Source: an uncultured Bacteroidales bacterium (GTDB lineage: Bacteria > Bacteroidota > Bacteroidia > Bacteroidales > P3). From it: DNA of 64,000 nt. The translations under genes were made by a program, and so were the position numbers. Location: contig CAMIVE010000005.1 in assembly GCA_946401725.1 (NCBI GenBank), positions 1 to 64,000 of the forward strand, in the 5' to 3' direction. This document shows, in pieces, positions 9,539 through 21,853 of the stretch (positions within the stretch are counted from its first letter, which is position 1; the number at the start of each line of letters is the position of its first letter). The notes beneath the pieces are model-generated. The model ran no database searches. It saw only the letters and a list, made by a program, of their open reading frames with translations, and had not been told where the DNA came from.

Positions 9539-10732
9539 ATGGAATCCATCAAGCAGATACTCAAGAAAGGCTACGGACCCTCGAGCAGTCACACATTGGG
9601 TCCCCACCGTGCCGCCACCCTGTTCCATCAACGCCATCCCGAAGCCTCACGGTTCCGTGTAACGCTCTACGGCAGTCTTGCCGCCACCGGCAAAGGACAC
9701 CGCACCGATGTCGCCATCGAGGCCGCCTGTAAGCCCGTCCCCGTCGAATTTGTCTGGCGGGCCGACATCGTACCAGAATTCCACACCAACGGGATGCTGT
9801 ATGAATCGCTGGATTCAGCCAATAACGTCACCGACAGCTGGAAAATCTACAGTGTGGGAGGCGGTCTGTTGGCCAATGAGGAGACCCCGCTGGAAGAGAA
9901 GAAGATTTACCCGCTGTCGCATATCACCGACATCCTGCAATACATCGAGAAAGAAGGGATGACCTTCTGGGAGTATGTAAAGCAGTACGAAGAGGACGAC
10001 ATCTGGGATTACCTGCAGGATATGTGGCAAACCATGCAGCAGACCATCGAAGAGGGTCTGAGCGAAGAGGGTGTCATCCCCGGTGGCCTGCATCTCCGCA
10101 GCAAGGCGCGTCAGTATTATGTCCGCGCCTCCAGTTACAAACCGTCGCTTCAGGGACGTTGTCTGGTGATCGCCTACGCACTGGCGACCAGCGAGCGCAA
10201 CGCAGTGGGAAGCACCATCGTCACTGCTCCCACATGTGGCGCAAGCGGTGTTCTACCCGCCGTCCTTTACCACCTGAAGAAGAACCACGGTTTCAGCGAT
10301 ATCGACATCGTGCGAGCGATGGCCACAGCTGCACTCTTCGCCAATGTCATCAAGACCAACGCCTCCATCAGCGGTGCCGAGGTGGGCTGCCAGGGCGAGG
10401 TGGGCAGTGCCTGTGTGATGGCTGCCGTTGCCGCCAACCAGCTTTTCGGTGGCAGTCCGCAGCAGATAGAGTACGCAGCGGAGATGGCGATGGAGCACAA
10501 TCTGGGATTGACCTGCGATCCCATGTGCGGTCTGGTTCAGATACCTTGCATCGAACGCAACGCAATGGCAGCATTGAGGGCGCTCGACATCAACCTCTAT
10601 GCCATGATGAGCGACGGAAAACACCTCATCACTTTCGACAAGGTGGTGGAGACGATGAAGAAGACCGGCCACGACTTGCCCAGCCTGTACAAAGAGACCG
10701 CCATGGGCGGTTTAGCATTGCTGGCAAATTAG
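9539..10732 (+). CDS. sdaA: L-serine ammonia-lyase, iron-sulfur-dependent, single-chain
   Basis: This enzyme deaminates L-serine to pyruvate and ammonia with a labile [4Fe-4S] cluster. The 397-residue protein fuses both domains. The N-terminal beta domain opens with KKGYGPSSSHTLGPHRAA. The alpha domain contains APTCGASGVLPAVLYHLK, the GCQGEVGSACVMAA segment, and a GLTCDPMCGLVQIPCIERN stretch; these supply the conserved cluster cysteines. I chose ATG 9539 because it places the family N-terminus correctly; a longer start would overlap the porin gene. It is the last gene of the plus-strand run and fits an amino-acid-fermenting lifestyle together with the kam genes. Confidence 0.95.
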   Translation: MESIKQILKKGYGPSSSHTLGPHRAATLFHQRHPEASRFRVTLYGSLAATGKGHRTDVAIEAACKPVPVEFVWRADIVPEFHTNGMLYESLDSANNVTDSWKIYSVGGGLLANEETPLEEKKIYPLSHITDILQYIEKEGMTFWEYVKQYEEDDIWDYLQDMWQTMQQTIEEGLSEEGVIPGGLHLRSKARQYYVRASSYKPSLQGRCLVIAYALATSERNAVGSTIVTAPTCGASGVLPAVLYHLKKNHGFSDIDIVRAMATAALFANVIKTNASISGAEVGCQGEVGSACVMAAVAANQLFGGSPQQIEYAAEMAMEHNLGLTCDPMCGLVQIPCIERNAMAALRALDINLYAMMSDGKHLITFDKVVETMKKTGHDLPSLYKETAMGGLALLAN

Positions 10733-10787
10733 CAACACTTCGACAGCATTCTGTTTCAACGCATGTACCCCCCTGAATTCTGCAATT

Positions 10788-10818
10788 ATTTGCATAAGAT
10801 TGCATATTACATGCAAAT
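10788..10818. repeat. Short inverted repeat after sdaA
   Basis: ATTTGCAT at 10788-10795 and ATGCAAAT at 10811-10818 are perfect inverted copies with a 15-base spacer. There is no T-run after it, so it is not an obvious intrinsic terminator. It may be a protein-binding site or chance in AT-rich sequence. Confidence 0.35.
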
Positions 10819-10843
10819 ATAGCGCAAATAATGAAGCACCTTA

Positions 10844-11117
10844 TTATTTAGAATTGGGCAAAAACCCATTATATTCATCCCCATTTTGAAAAGATTCCTC
10901 TTTGTCTATTGGAGGAGACACCTTCAGTATGGGGTCGAGTCGCATTTTATTAAAGTGATATGTTTTCCCATTCTCGGACTCGTAATAAAGACCAGTTTTT
11001 TTTATCCCAAATCATATTTGTTCTGTTGTAATTAGGCACAACAAAAAAAATAATATTAAAATTTGAAGTATCAACAAATAAATCTGTCACAACAACAGAG
11101 AGCTGTAGATGCAAGTT
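10844..11117 (-). pseudogene. Decayed gene fragment with a frameshift in an A8 run
   Basis: The 420-base gap between sdaA and the next gene contains protein-like sequence without a start. On the minus strand one frame reads LQLSVVVTDLFVDTSNF, then FFVVPNYNRTNMIWDKK. The reading then continues only after a one-base shift at the run of eight A (plus 10996-11003), as TGLYYESENGKTYHF and LDPILKVSPPIDKEESF, ending PNSK at a TAA at 10844-10846. A TGA at 11118-11120 bounds it upstream. The style recalls the C-terminus of Bacteroidales six-bladed beta-propeller lipoproteins, but that assignment is a guess. A sequencing error in the homopolymer would leave an open but start-less tail. Confidence 0.5.
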
Positions 11118-11152
11118 TCAATAGTACTATCAAATAGACGATAAAAGCAAGA

Positions 11153-12268
11153 CTATCTGAAACTGATACAGCCAAATTTGTAGTTGTAGCCTAACGTGAT
11201 TGTTGCAATACCTACCGAGAGCGTGCCCTGCGAGGAGCCCACATGTGCAAATCGCGGCGGGGTGATCAGATAACGCGTGTCAAGAAACAGCTCATTTCGT
11301 TGGTTGAAACTGTAGCACCACTGAACGCCACCCGCAGGCGAGAAAAGGTAATGCGACTGATCATCAAGACGGGAGACGATGCCGGCACTGACATAGGGCC
11401 GTACGTTGAAGGTCGTATAAATCTTGTCGGGATACAGAAGACCCATAACATCGAGCATGACGTCGCCATGCAGACTATAGTAGGAAAATATCTCCTCGGC
11501 GCTACGTGTGTAAAGTCCCGAGAGTCCGAGACGGATAAGCCATCGCGAGGTGAGACGCTTGCCAAAGGCAAATTCGAAGATAGGCGTCAGCAGACCGATA
11601 CGATCGCTCAAATCACCAACGCCACTATAGTTAAAGGAGCTGATACCAAAAGCCAGCTGAAAGAACCAGTCATTGGACAACTGCTGCGTCTCGTAGCGGG
11701 AACGGCTGCGTGTGGGGTTGTCGGCGATATCGTAGATGGCTCCAAACTGCAGTGACCCCATCAGGGACGAGCGGTTGTTGTTGTCGAAATCGGAAGGATG
11801 GACAAACGCACCCAACTCGGCTGAAAGACGCCAGTTGCCGCCCAACTTGTAATCGGCTGCAATACTGGCGATGCCGCAGAAGTCGTTATCGCCGGAGGCA
11901 CTATGAACGATGCCTACACCAACCGCAAGATAGCTGCGGAACCGGTCGCTGGGATTGCGTCCACGGAAGGCGGTAAGCAAGTCGAAGAAGATGTCGCAAT
12001 GGCCATAATAGTACAGCTGAGTAGAGAGTTCTGTTGAGGCCATTTGTGCCGAGAGCTGGACACGCATTCCGGCGGTGGAGAGAATCCATTTGCCGCCCGA
12101 GAGGCTTGCACCGCCCAACACGCTGGTGCCATGTGTGTTGAAATACACATTCGGTCCGGCACTGAGGGAGAGGAATGTATTGCTGATAAGCGGATGCGTC
12201 TGTGTTCTTCCCGTCAAAGGCAACAAGAAAAACAAGAAGAGTAGACAGGGGAGAATTTGACGACGCAT
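11153..12268 (-). CDS. Outer-membrane beta-barrel protein of unknown function
   Basis: A protein of 371 residues with a signal peptide (MRRQILPCLLFLFFLL, ending GRTQ). The mature chain shows repeated amphipathic strands with features such as SLSAGPNVYF, YLAVGVGIVHS and IATITLGYNYKFG. There appear to be two successive sets of eight or so strands (roughly residues 25-180 and 200-371). It could be one 14-16-stranded barrel or a duplicated small barrel. I do not recognise a named family. It is downstream of the trigger factor gene, separated by a terminator-like hairpin. Confidence 0.75.
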   Translation of the reverse strand: MRRQILPCLLFLFFLLPLTGRTQTHPLISNTFLSLSAGPNVYFNTHGTSVLGGASLSGGKWILSTAGMRVQLSAQMASTELSTQLYYYGHCDIFFDLLTAFRGRNPSDRFRSYLAVGVGIVHSASGDNDFCGIASIAADYKLGGNWRLSAELGAFVHPSDFDNNNRSSLMGSLQFGAIYDIADNPTRSRSRYETQQLSNDWFFQLAFGISSFNYSGVGDLSDRIGLLTPIFEFAFGKRLTSRWLIRLGLSGLYTRSAEEIFSYYSLHGDVMLDVMGLLYPDKIYTTFNVRPYVSAGIVSRLDDQSHYLFSPAGGVQWCYSFNQRNELFLDTRYLITPPRFAHVGSSQGTLSVGIATITLGYNYKFGCISFR

Positions 12269-12309
12269 ACTAAAAAAGAGTATTCTATAATAATTATTTT
12301 AAAAGATAT

Positions 12310-12331
12310 GGCGGAGACTGCCGTCTCCGCC
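12310..12331 (-). terminator. Hairpin downstream of trigger factor gene
   Basis: GGCGGAGAC and GTCTCCGCC form a perfect nine-base-pair stem with a four-base loop. On the minus strand it is followed by an AT-rich stretch with a short T-run (ATCTTTTAAAA). It lies 23 bases after the tig stop codon. Confidence 0.7.
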
Positions 12332-12354
12332 ATTCCATATGTCTTGCAAGGCAA

Positions 12355-13710
12355 TTATTTCACCTTTTCGGCAAAATCCTTGATGGTGACCTTCTCCACC
12401 TCAGGTTTGAGTTGCTCCTTGAAGAGCGCACAGGTGTTTTCTGCATAGAGACGGTCGACGATCTGCTGCACGTTCTGGCGGTCTTTGGCAATGGTGCGGG
12501 CCGATTGTTCCAGACGCTCTTCACGCGCTTTCTCGTCTTCGCCTTCCTGGGCGGTGTCGTTCTTCTTCAAGATATTCTTGACATAGTCGACGATATCGTT
12601 CTGGGTGGGCTCGATGGGTTTGATTTTGTTGAGTGCGTTATCCACCATCTCCCATTTGAGGGAAGGAAGGTATTTCTCCGCCCATTCTGCTTCAAGCGTT
12701 TCGGCGGTAACGTCCTTTTCTCCGCGGTTAAGGATCCAGCGTTTGAGGAATGCTTCCGGCATGGGGTTGGAGAAATTGTCGATCAACTGGCGGCGCACTT
12801 CGTTGACGTAGAAGATATTGGCCTGTTCGTTGTAGCTTTTTTCAAGCTCCTTACCCAACATTTTGCGGAAAGCGGCCAAGTCCTTCACTTCGGTATCGGG
12901 GAACACCTTGGCGAAGAGTTCTTCGTTGACCTCATGAGGCGTGATATGGGAGCATCCGCTGACGGTGAGCTGAAGGTCGGATTTGAACTTCTTGGCAGCG
13001 GCGGTGTCGAGATGAAGGTTCTTCTCGATATCGGCAGCGGAGAAAGCCTTGGAGGCGTTGAAAACGATTTTATCTTCTGCCTTCTTGCCGAGGAAGAGAG
13101 GAAGCATTTCCTCCTGGTTTTTCAAAGCGGAGAGGTCGAAAGAGGTGAAAGTGGATACACCACCCTCTTTGACATTGCCCTGTTTGTCGAGTTCTTCGAC
13201 CTTACCGTAGACATAGTCCTTCTCGCCGATGGTCTCAGGGGTTTCGAATTTGCCATAACGCTGGCAGATTTCCTCCAGTTGCTTGTCGATATCCTTCGGA
13301 TTCACTTTGATCTGATAATAAGGAGCAGTGATTTTATCCCAAGCCAGATCGACAGCGGGCATGAGTGCGGCATCGAAATAGAAGGTGAAATCCTTGCTCT
13401 TCTCGAAATCGACCTTGCCTGTTTTCTCGTCGTTGGAAAGCGGGCTGCCGATGATGTCAAGCTTTTCGTCATCAAGATATTTATAGAGCGATTCGCCAAG
13501 GAGCTCCTGGACCTGGTCGGCGACGACAGCCGATTTGTACATGCGCTGAATGAGTCCCATGGGTGCCATACCTTTGCGGAAACCGGGGACGGATGCCTTC
13601 TTCTGATAGTCCTTCAATTGCTTGGTTACTTTCTCAGCATAATCGTTTTCGACGATTTCGACCTTGATAAGGAGGTCCAAATCGCCCAAATTTTCTCTTG
13701 TGATGTTCAT
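12355..13710 (-). CDS. tig: Trigger factor, ribosome-associated chaperone
   Basis: The protein binds nascent chains at the ribosome exit tunnel. It has 451 residues, the usual length in Bacteroidota. The ribosome-binding signature GFRKGMAPMGLIQRMYK is near residue 45. The middle part (about 150-250) corresponds to the FKBP-like domain but is divergent, as is typical of this phylum. The C-terminal two-thirds is charged and helical, ending PEVEKVTIKDFAEKVK. A -7 element (TAATTTTG, plus 13765-13772) lies about 55 bases upstream of the ATG. It is transcribed alone, with a hairpin after it. Confidence 0.95.
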   Translation of the reverse strand: MNITRENLGDLDLLIKVEIVENDYAEKVTKQLKDYQKKASVPGFRKGMAPMGLIQRMYKSAVVADQVQELLGESLYKYLDDEKLDIIGSPLSNDEKTGKVDFEKSKDFTFYFDAALMPAVDLAWDKITAPYYQIKVNPKDIDKQLEEICQRYGKFETPETIGEKDYVYGKVEELDKQGNVKEGGVSTFTSFDLSALKNQEEMLPLFLGKKAEDKIVFNASKAFSAADIEKNLHLDTAAAKKFKSDLQLTVSGCSHITPHEVNEELFAKVFPDTEVKDLAAFRKMLGKELEKSYNEQANIFYVNEVRRQLIDNFSNPMPEAFLKRWILNRGEKDVTAETLEAEWAEKYLPSLKWEMVDNALNKIKPIEPTQNDIVDYVKNILKKNDTAQEGEDEKAREERLEQSARTIAKDRQNVQQIVDRLYAENTCALFKEQLKPEVEKVTIKDFAEKVK

Positions 13711-13764
13711 CTTAAAAGTTTAATTTATTGATATTTAATATTATAATTCTTTTGAATGGATTTG

Positions 13765-13772
13765 CAAAATTA
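13765..13772 (-). promoter_or_regulatory. Bacteroidota -7 element for tig
   Basis: On the minus strand the sequence reads TAATTTTG, a match to TAnnTTTG. It would start transcription about 48 bases before the tig ATG. No good TTTG -33 element is visible at the expected spacing. Confidence 0.5.
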
Positions 13773-13827
13773 CATATTTTTTTTGAAATGAAGGGAAAAA
13801 ACTTTGACTTTCATGTTTACTTTCGTT

Positions 13828-14874
13828 TCAGAAGCCTACGCCCAGTTCCTTGAGTTGTTTGATATAGTCCGAAACGGAGGATATGGGGGTTCCGACACGG
13901 AAGAAGATATGGCGCCGACGGGCGGCGAAAACGCCCAAGCCTCCTTCGATATTGGTGTAGACAAAAGGTTCCTGGTTGAGGGAACTCATCGGATGGGTGG
14001 CGTAGAGGTAGGCCGAAAGGGCCTCCGATGCACAGAGGATGTATACATCGACCGTGTCCATCACATTCTTGTTGCAGGTATCCCCTTCGAGGGCGCGCCT
14101 GATATAGGAGAGGAAACTGTTCTGCTCGAGTTTGGTACTGCAAATGCGTTCACTCATGTTACTCTTGACCACGTTGCAGGGAATATCGATATAATGCGGC
14201 GTGATGGTTGTGTCCCACGGAAGATGGGACCGATCGATAATGAAGTCACGGTAATAGAAGCGGATTATGGGCTGGTACTGACGGGCGTCGCGGATGGTGG
14301 TCCATTTGATATCGCAGGTTTTGTTGCCAGAAACGCCGCTGAACTGGAAGAGTGTCACATTGTTGGGGTTTTGCAGCTGCATCGTACCCCGGATAAGCAT
14401 AGTCTCGGATTTGGCTATGGTGTCACCTGTGGCGTTGTCTATCACCTTCAGGCAATAGATGCAGGCGGTATCCAACATGTTGCGAGTCGGACAGGCGTAG
14501 ACCGGCTGAACGGTATTGTAGAAGACTCCCGAGTCCTTGTTGGTGATAAGCGTGTAATCAAAATGATAGATATTGCGCGGATTGTCCCCGTAACGATGAT
14601 AGCCACCGTCGTTGTCGACCCATGTGTTCCATTCCTCCATCAGAACGGTGAGGGCCCCTTGCGGATAGTTGATTGAGTCGCTAACGGAAGCAAATCGATA
14701 TTGGTTGCCTTCTCCAAGGAAACAGCGCTGTACACGGACGTAGGTGGTATCGTCGTCCTGATCAAGGAGACAATAGACCACCGGGATATTCTGCCAGTTG
14801 TCGTTGGGAGAGAACTCCACTTCGCAGGATGCGAAAAAGAGAAGGGCGAGAATGGCGATGCAGAAAGGTTTCAT
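13828..14874 (-). CDS. DUF4249-like exported lipoprotein
   Basis: A 348-residue lipoprotein with a signal peptide ending in a lipobox (LLFFASC, Cys near residue 16). I chose ATG 14874 because the longer frame adds an implausible second hydrophobic leader. The mature part starts EVEFSPNDNWQNIPVVYC and runs as strands with TTYVRVQRCFL. The C-terminal PFVYTNIEGGLGVFAAR resembles the (V/Y)YSNLTGGLGIFAG motif of the DUF4249 protein at 38866. Family members are usually partners of TonB receptors. No receptor is adjacent here, since its upstream neighbour is tcdA. Function is unknown. Confidence 0.7.
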   Translation of the reverse strand: MKPFCIAILALLFFASCEVEFSPNDNWQNIPVVYCLLDQDDDTTYVRVQRCFLGEGNQYRFASVSDSINYPQGALTVLMEEWNTWVDNDGGYHRYGDNPRNIYHFDYTLITNKDSGVFYNTVQPVYACPTRNMLDTACIYCLKVIDNATGDTIAKSETMLIRGTMQLQNPNNVTLFQFSGVSGNKTCDIKWTTIRDARQYQPIIRFYYRDFIIDRSHLPWDTTITPHYIDIPCNVVKSNMSERICSTKLEQNSFLSYIRRALEGDTCNKNVMDTVDVYILCASEALSAYLYATHPMSSLNQEPFVYTNIEGGLGVFAARRRHIFFRVGTPISSVSDYIKQLKELGVGF

Positions 14875-14914
14875 GAGTATTGATGAGCGTTTGAATGAAA
14901 AATAAAATAAAAAA

Positions 14915-15634
14915 TCAAGAAGGAAGGACCGATCGGATAACCACAGAGGCGCAGAAGCAACCAAAAACCACAGGAAGATACGACACGGTACCAATAGTGG
15001 TCCGCTTGTTTGTCGAAGGGTCGTCCACTACTGCGGTGGTATCGACCTGTTCGGTGGAGAAGACAGCGGTGATGCCGTCAGAGACCCCCAAGCGGCGGAG
15101 CCGTTTGCGCACCATGGCGGCCAAGGGGCAGGTGTGGCTCTTGGCGATGTCAGCAATACGGACAAGAGAGGGGTCCACTTTCCCGGCACTGCCCATAGAA
15201 CTCACCACCGGCAGACCGAGACGATGGGCATGGTAGAGCAGAAAGACTTTGGGAGAGAGCGTGTCGATAGCGTCGACAACATAATCGAACGGTTCCGATT
15301 CCAACAGACGCACCATGCTTTCGTCCCGCAGAAACTCGGTAAGAACGGTCACTTCACAATCGGGGTTGATTGACCGGAACCGATCGGCAAAAAGCGATGT
15401 CTTGGGTTGACCGACCGTGTGCTGGAAAGCGATGAGCTGGCGGTTGATATTCGACGGAGCGACCATGTCACTGTCGACAAGCGTAAGACGGCCGACCCCG
15501 CTGCGACAAAGCATCTCGGCAGCGCAGCCGCCCACACCGCCCAAGCCGACAACAAGCACATGCATTGACTTGAGTCTTTGCATTCCGTCGGAATGGAGCA
15601 GCATCTCGGTCCGCGTATAAAGGGTGTCGGTCAT
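14915..15634 (-). CDS. tcdA: tRNA threonylcarbamoyladenosine dehydratase
   Basis: An E1-like ThiF-family enzyme of 239 residues. It uses ATP to cyclise t6A at position 37 of tRNAs into the hydantoin form ct6A. The nucleotide-binding motif VVGLGGVGGCAAEML is near residue 27, followed by LVDSDMVAPSNINRQL, which carries the Asp and Arg typical of E1 folds. A DAIDTLSPKVFLL segment follows, and a C-terminal hydrophobic stretch is also present. ATG 15634 lies just after the stop of the GH2 gene, so the two are probably co-transcribed; an upstream start would overlap that gene. Confidence 0.92.
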   Translation of the reverse strand: MTDTLYTRTEMLLHSDGMQRLKSMHVLVVGLGGVGGCAAEMLCRSGVGRLTLVDSDMVAPSNINRQLIAFQHTVGQPKTSLFADRFRSINPDCEVTVLTEFLRDESMVRLLESEPFDYVVDAIDTLSPKVFLLYHAHRLGLPVVSSMGSAGKVDPSLVRIADIAKSHTCPLAAMVRKRLRRLGVSDGITAVFSTEQVDTTAVVDDPSTNKRTTIGTVSYLPVVFGCFCASVVIRSVLPS

Positions 15635-15647
15635 AACAGTTGCCAGA

Positions 15648-19514
<3,867 letters not shown>

Positions 19515-20165
19515 TTAAAAATTAATTCCTAAGCCAAATTTCACATTACGGTACAGCTCTGGCATCTTGGTGGATGCAACAAGGTTGAATCCTCGTTCCA
19601 CACTGTTGAGCTGAATCATCTGAAAGCCGACATAGACATTGAGTCCCAGTTTCTGACTGACGGCGAAACGGGCACCGCCTTCAATGGCGAAAGTGATGCC
19701 ACCCTCGTCGATACGGGTATATTCTTCCGCCATGTTCTTGGAACCGAAAGGAATGCTGTAGCCCAACTGTACTACAGTGAAAGGGGTAATACGGTTACGG
19801 AGGAAATGGCTACGGAACTCGAGGAAAACAGGAATCTGGGAGAAAGAGCCCTGGGCGTCGTTGAGATAAGAGAAACCGAAACCGAGAGCTGTTTCCTTAC
19901 GCCACTGCCATCCCGCCACAGCGGTGATACCATTGAGCGTATAGCTGTCAACGAATCCCACCAGCTGGCCAGTGGCCGGATTCAAATATTGTGGCGATTC
20001 ATGGGAGAAATTATGGACAAACGTATAGTCGATAACTCCATAGAATCCATAATACTTAAACTCGATATGCGGATTATCCGACCACAACGAGGGGGTCTGA
20101 TGCAGCCCGGCACGGGAGAGCGATACCGTCAAGAGCAGGGCAAGAAACAAGAACGTTTTCTTCAT
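19515..20165 (-). CDS. Outer-membrane beta-barrel protein, co-transcribed with the GH2 homologue
   Basis: A 216-residue protein starting at ATG 20165, which is followed directly by a signal peptide (KKTFLFLALLLTVSLSRA). The chain shows a small barrel pattern: HIEFKYYGFYGVIDYTF, WRKETALGFGFSYL, AIEGGARFAVSQKLGLNVYV, ending FGLGINF with a terminal Phe. A longer start at 20237 would put the signal peptide in the interior. The family is unknown to me beyond small barrel protein. The next gene, the GH2 homologue, begins only six bases after its stop, suggesting a joint envelope function. Confidence 0.8.
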   Translation of the reverse strand: MKKTFLFLALLLTVSLSRAGLHQTPSLWSDNPHIEFKYYGFYGVIDYTFVHNFSHESPQYLNPATGQLVGFVDSYTLNGITAVAGWQWRKETALGFGFSYLNDAQGSFSQIPVFLEFRSHFLRNRITPFTVVQLGYSIPFGSKNMAEEYTRIDEGGITFAIEGGARFAVSQKLGLNVYVGFQMIQLNSVERGFNLVASTKMPELYRNVKFGLGINF

Positions 20166-20212
20166 TGGATTGCTTTTTTCAGCTTTTTGGGGCAAATGAC
20201 AATAATAAACAA

Positions 20213-20242
20213 AAGGGATGGGGGAATTCCTCCCCATCCCTT
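20213..20242 (-). terminator. Terminator of the kamD-kamE-CoA-transferase operon
   Basis: AAGGGATGGGG and CCCCATCCCTT form an 11-base-pair stem with an eight-base loop, 16 bases after the CoA-transferase stop codon. On the minus strand a T-rich stretch (TTTTGTTTATT) follows. Confidence 0.8.
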
Positions 20243-20257
20243 ATGTACATAGCAATG

Positions 20258-20914
20258 TTATTTGATTTCTTTCAAATCAGGAGATATAATCAGTGTTGCT
20301 TCTGTGGCAGCCTGCACATCGGCGACGGTGAATTCCGGATTGATCTCCGTAAGGACAATACCCTTGGGAGTGACTTCCATGACACCCATCTCGGTGATAA
20401 TCATATTCACCTGACCTTTTGCAGTGAGGGGAAGTGTACACTTCTTCAAGATTTTAGGATTGCCTTTAGCCGTATGTTCCATGGCAAGAATCACTTTCTT
20501 GGCACCCACGAGCAGATCCATCGCGCCACCCATACCGGGAGTCTTTTTGCCAGGAATCATCCAGTTGGCGAGGTCGCCCTGCTCATCCACCTGCATAGCG
20601 CCGAGGACGGAGACATCGACATGACCGCCACGGATGATGCCGAAAGAGGTGGCACTGTCGAAAGTGGCAGCACCTTCGATAGGCGAGGTGAATCCACCGC
20701 CTGCGTTGATAAACCAAGGATCCTCTTTTCCTTCTTCGGGGGTCGGACCCATGCCGATCATACCGTTCTCCGACTGGAGGATAACATGGACTCCTTCCGG
20801 CAGGAAGTTGGGAATCAACGTAGGAAGTCCGATACCGAGGTTGACAACATCGCCGTCATGTAGTTCCTTGGCTGCACGTTTGGCGATAAAGGGTTTAATT
20901 TGTTCTTTTTCCAT
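20258..20914 (-). CDS. CoA-transferase subunit B (acetoacetate/butyrate type)
   Basis: A protein of 218 residues matching the beta subunit of 3-oxoacid/butyrate:acetoacetate CoA-transferases (AtoA/CtfB type). It shows NLGIGLPTLIPNFL near residue 25, the catalytic Glu in LQSENGMIGMG, the FINAGGGFTSP stretch and a GGAMDLLVGAKKVILAMEH motif. In lysine fermentation this enzyme passes CoA between butyryl-CoA and acetoacetate. The partner subunit A, needed for activity, is not beside it: 3-prime there is a terminator, and upstream lie only kamE and kamD. The spacing of 62 bases to kamE and shared direction support one operon. Confidence 0.92.
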   Translation of the reverse strand: MEKEQIKPFIAKRAAKELHDGDVVNLGIGLPTLIPNFLPEGVHVILQSENGMIGMGPTPEEGKEDPWFINAGGGFTSPIEGAATFDSATSFGIIRGGHVDVSVLGAMQVDEQGDLANWMIPGKKTPGMGGAMDLLVGAKKVILAMEHTAKGNPKILKKCTLPLTAKGQVNMIITEMGVMEVTPKGIVLTEINPEFTVADVQAATEATLIISPDLKEIK

Positions 20915-20976
20915 TGTGAGTAATTATTTAATTTGTTATTGATTCTTTCACGTTTTTACAAAAGCCTTCTTTGCAG

Positions 20977-21765
20977 TTATTTCATTCCGCGTTTCACCAT
21001 CTCCTGGGCGATATAAGAAGCTTCGTCGTCGGCATAGGTATTGGGACCGAAGCCTGCATCGTAGCCCAATTCCTTTGCCAGTTCATGACTGATACGGGGA
21101 CCGCCGCAGATAAGGATAATCTTGTCGCGGAGGCCTTCTGCCTCAAGCATCTCAACCAATTCGGTGAGATTCTTGATATGGACATCCTTTTGCGTCACCG
21201 TCTGCGAAACAATCAGTGCGTCGGCATGCAGTTCCACCCCTTTGGCGATAAACTCCTCGTTGGGGACCTGGCTGCCCAGATTGTAGGCGTCAATCATGTC
21301 ATAACGTTCCAATCCATAATGGCCGGCATAGCCCTTCATGTTCATAATGGCATCGATGCCGACAGTATGGGCATCGGTGCCGGTGGAAGCGCCCACAATG
21401 ACGATCTTGCGGCCGATATGTTCACGGATGTATTCGTCACACTCTTTCATCTCCATGGTGGTCGATTCCACCTTGGGGACATGAATCGTGCTGTAGTCCA
21501 CCGTATGGGTGCAACTGCCATAACAGTTGAAAAAGGTAAAGCCTTCCGTCAACTCTTTGCTGTAGACAACAAGCGGATTCTCGAAGCCCATCTTTTTCAG
21601 CAATTGCTTGGCAGCTTCTTCGGCTTCGGCACCAGCAGGGACCGGGAGCGTGAAACTCAGCTGCGTCTTGCCGTCGTTCATTGTATCACCATACGGTTTT
21701 ATTTTGGTCAAGTCTAAGGTTTTGTCGTAATCCTTAGCTTCCATTGAATAAAGTCCTTCACTCAT
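20977..21765 (-). CDS. kamE: Lysine 5,6-aminomutase, beta subunit
   Basis: This cobalamin- and PLP-dependent subunit moves the terminal amino group of D-lysine or beta-lysine to the next carbon in anaerobic lysine fermentation. The 262-residue protein has the base-off B12 motif D131-x-H133-x-x-G136 in TGTDAHTVGIDAIMN. Lys144 sits in MKGYAGHYGLERY, the residue known to form the PLP Schiff base in the clostridial enzyme. A Rossmann-like B12 domain follows (ICGGPRISHELAKELGYDAG). It follows kamD by 88 bases. Its leader carries CCTTTAAA/CCTTTCAA blocks. Confidence 0.96.
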   Translation of the reverse strand: MSEGLYSMEAKDYDKTLDLTKIKPYGDTMNDGKTQLSFTLPVPAGAEAEEAAKQLLKKMGFENPLVVYSKELTEGFTFFNCYGSCTHTVDYSTIHVPKVESTTMEMKECDEYIREHIGRKIVIVGASTGTDAHTVGIDAIMNMKGYAGHYGLERYDMIDAYNLGSQVPNEEFIAKGVELHADALIVSQTVTQKDVHIKNLTELVEMLEAEGLRDKIILICGGPRISHELAKELGYDAGFGPNTYADDEASYIAQEMVKRGMK

Positions 21766-21818
21766 TATGTTTAAGGGTTTTAAAGGTTCAAAAGGGTTTA
21801 AAGGTTGAAAGGGTTCAG
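21766..21818 (-). promoter_or_regulatory. Repeated-block leader upstream of kamE
   Basis: On the minus strand AACC(C)TTT(C/A)AA-like blocks recur about every seven to eight bases right up to the ATG (AACCCTTTCAA, CCTTTAAA, CCCTTTTGAA, CCTTTAAAA, CCCTTAAAC). There is no Shine-Dalgarno sequence. It is of the same type as the CTATCAA-block leaders further along. Confidence 0.45.
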
Positions 21819-21853
21819 AAAGAACTCACTCTGCTTACTGGTCTCAAATGTTA

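Noticed and set aside
12412..13731. Long open frame antisense to the trigger factor gene
   Set aside because: It is the mirror of a confident coding sequence; its translation has no family signature and its composition follows from codon bias in tig.
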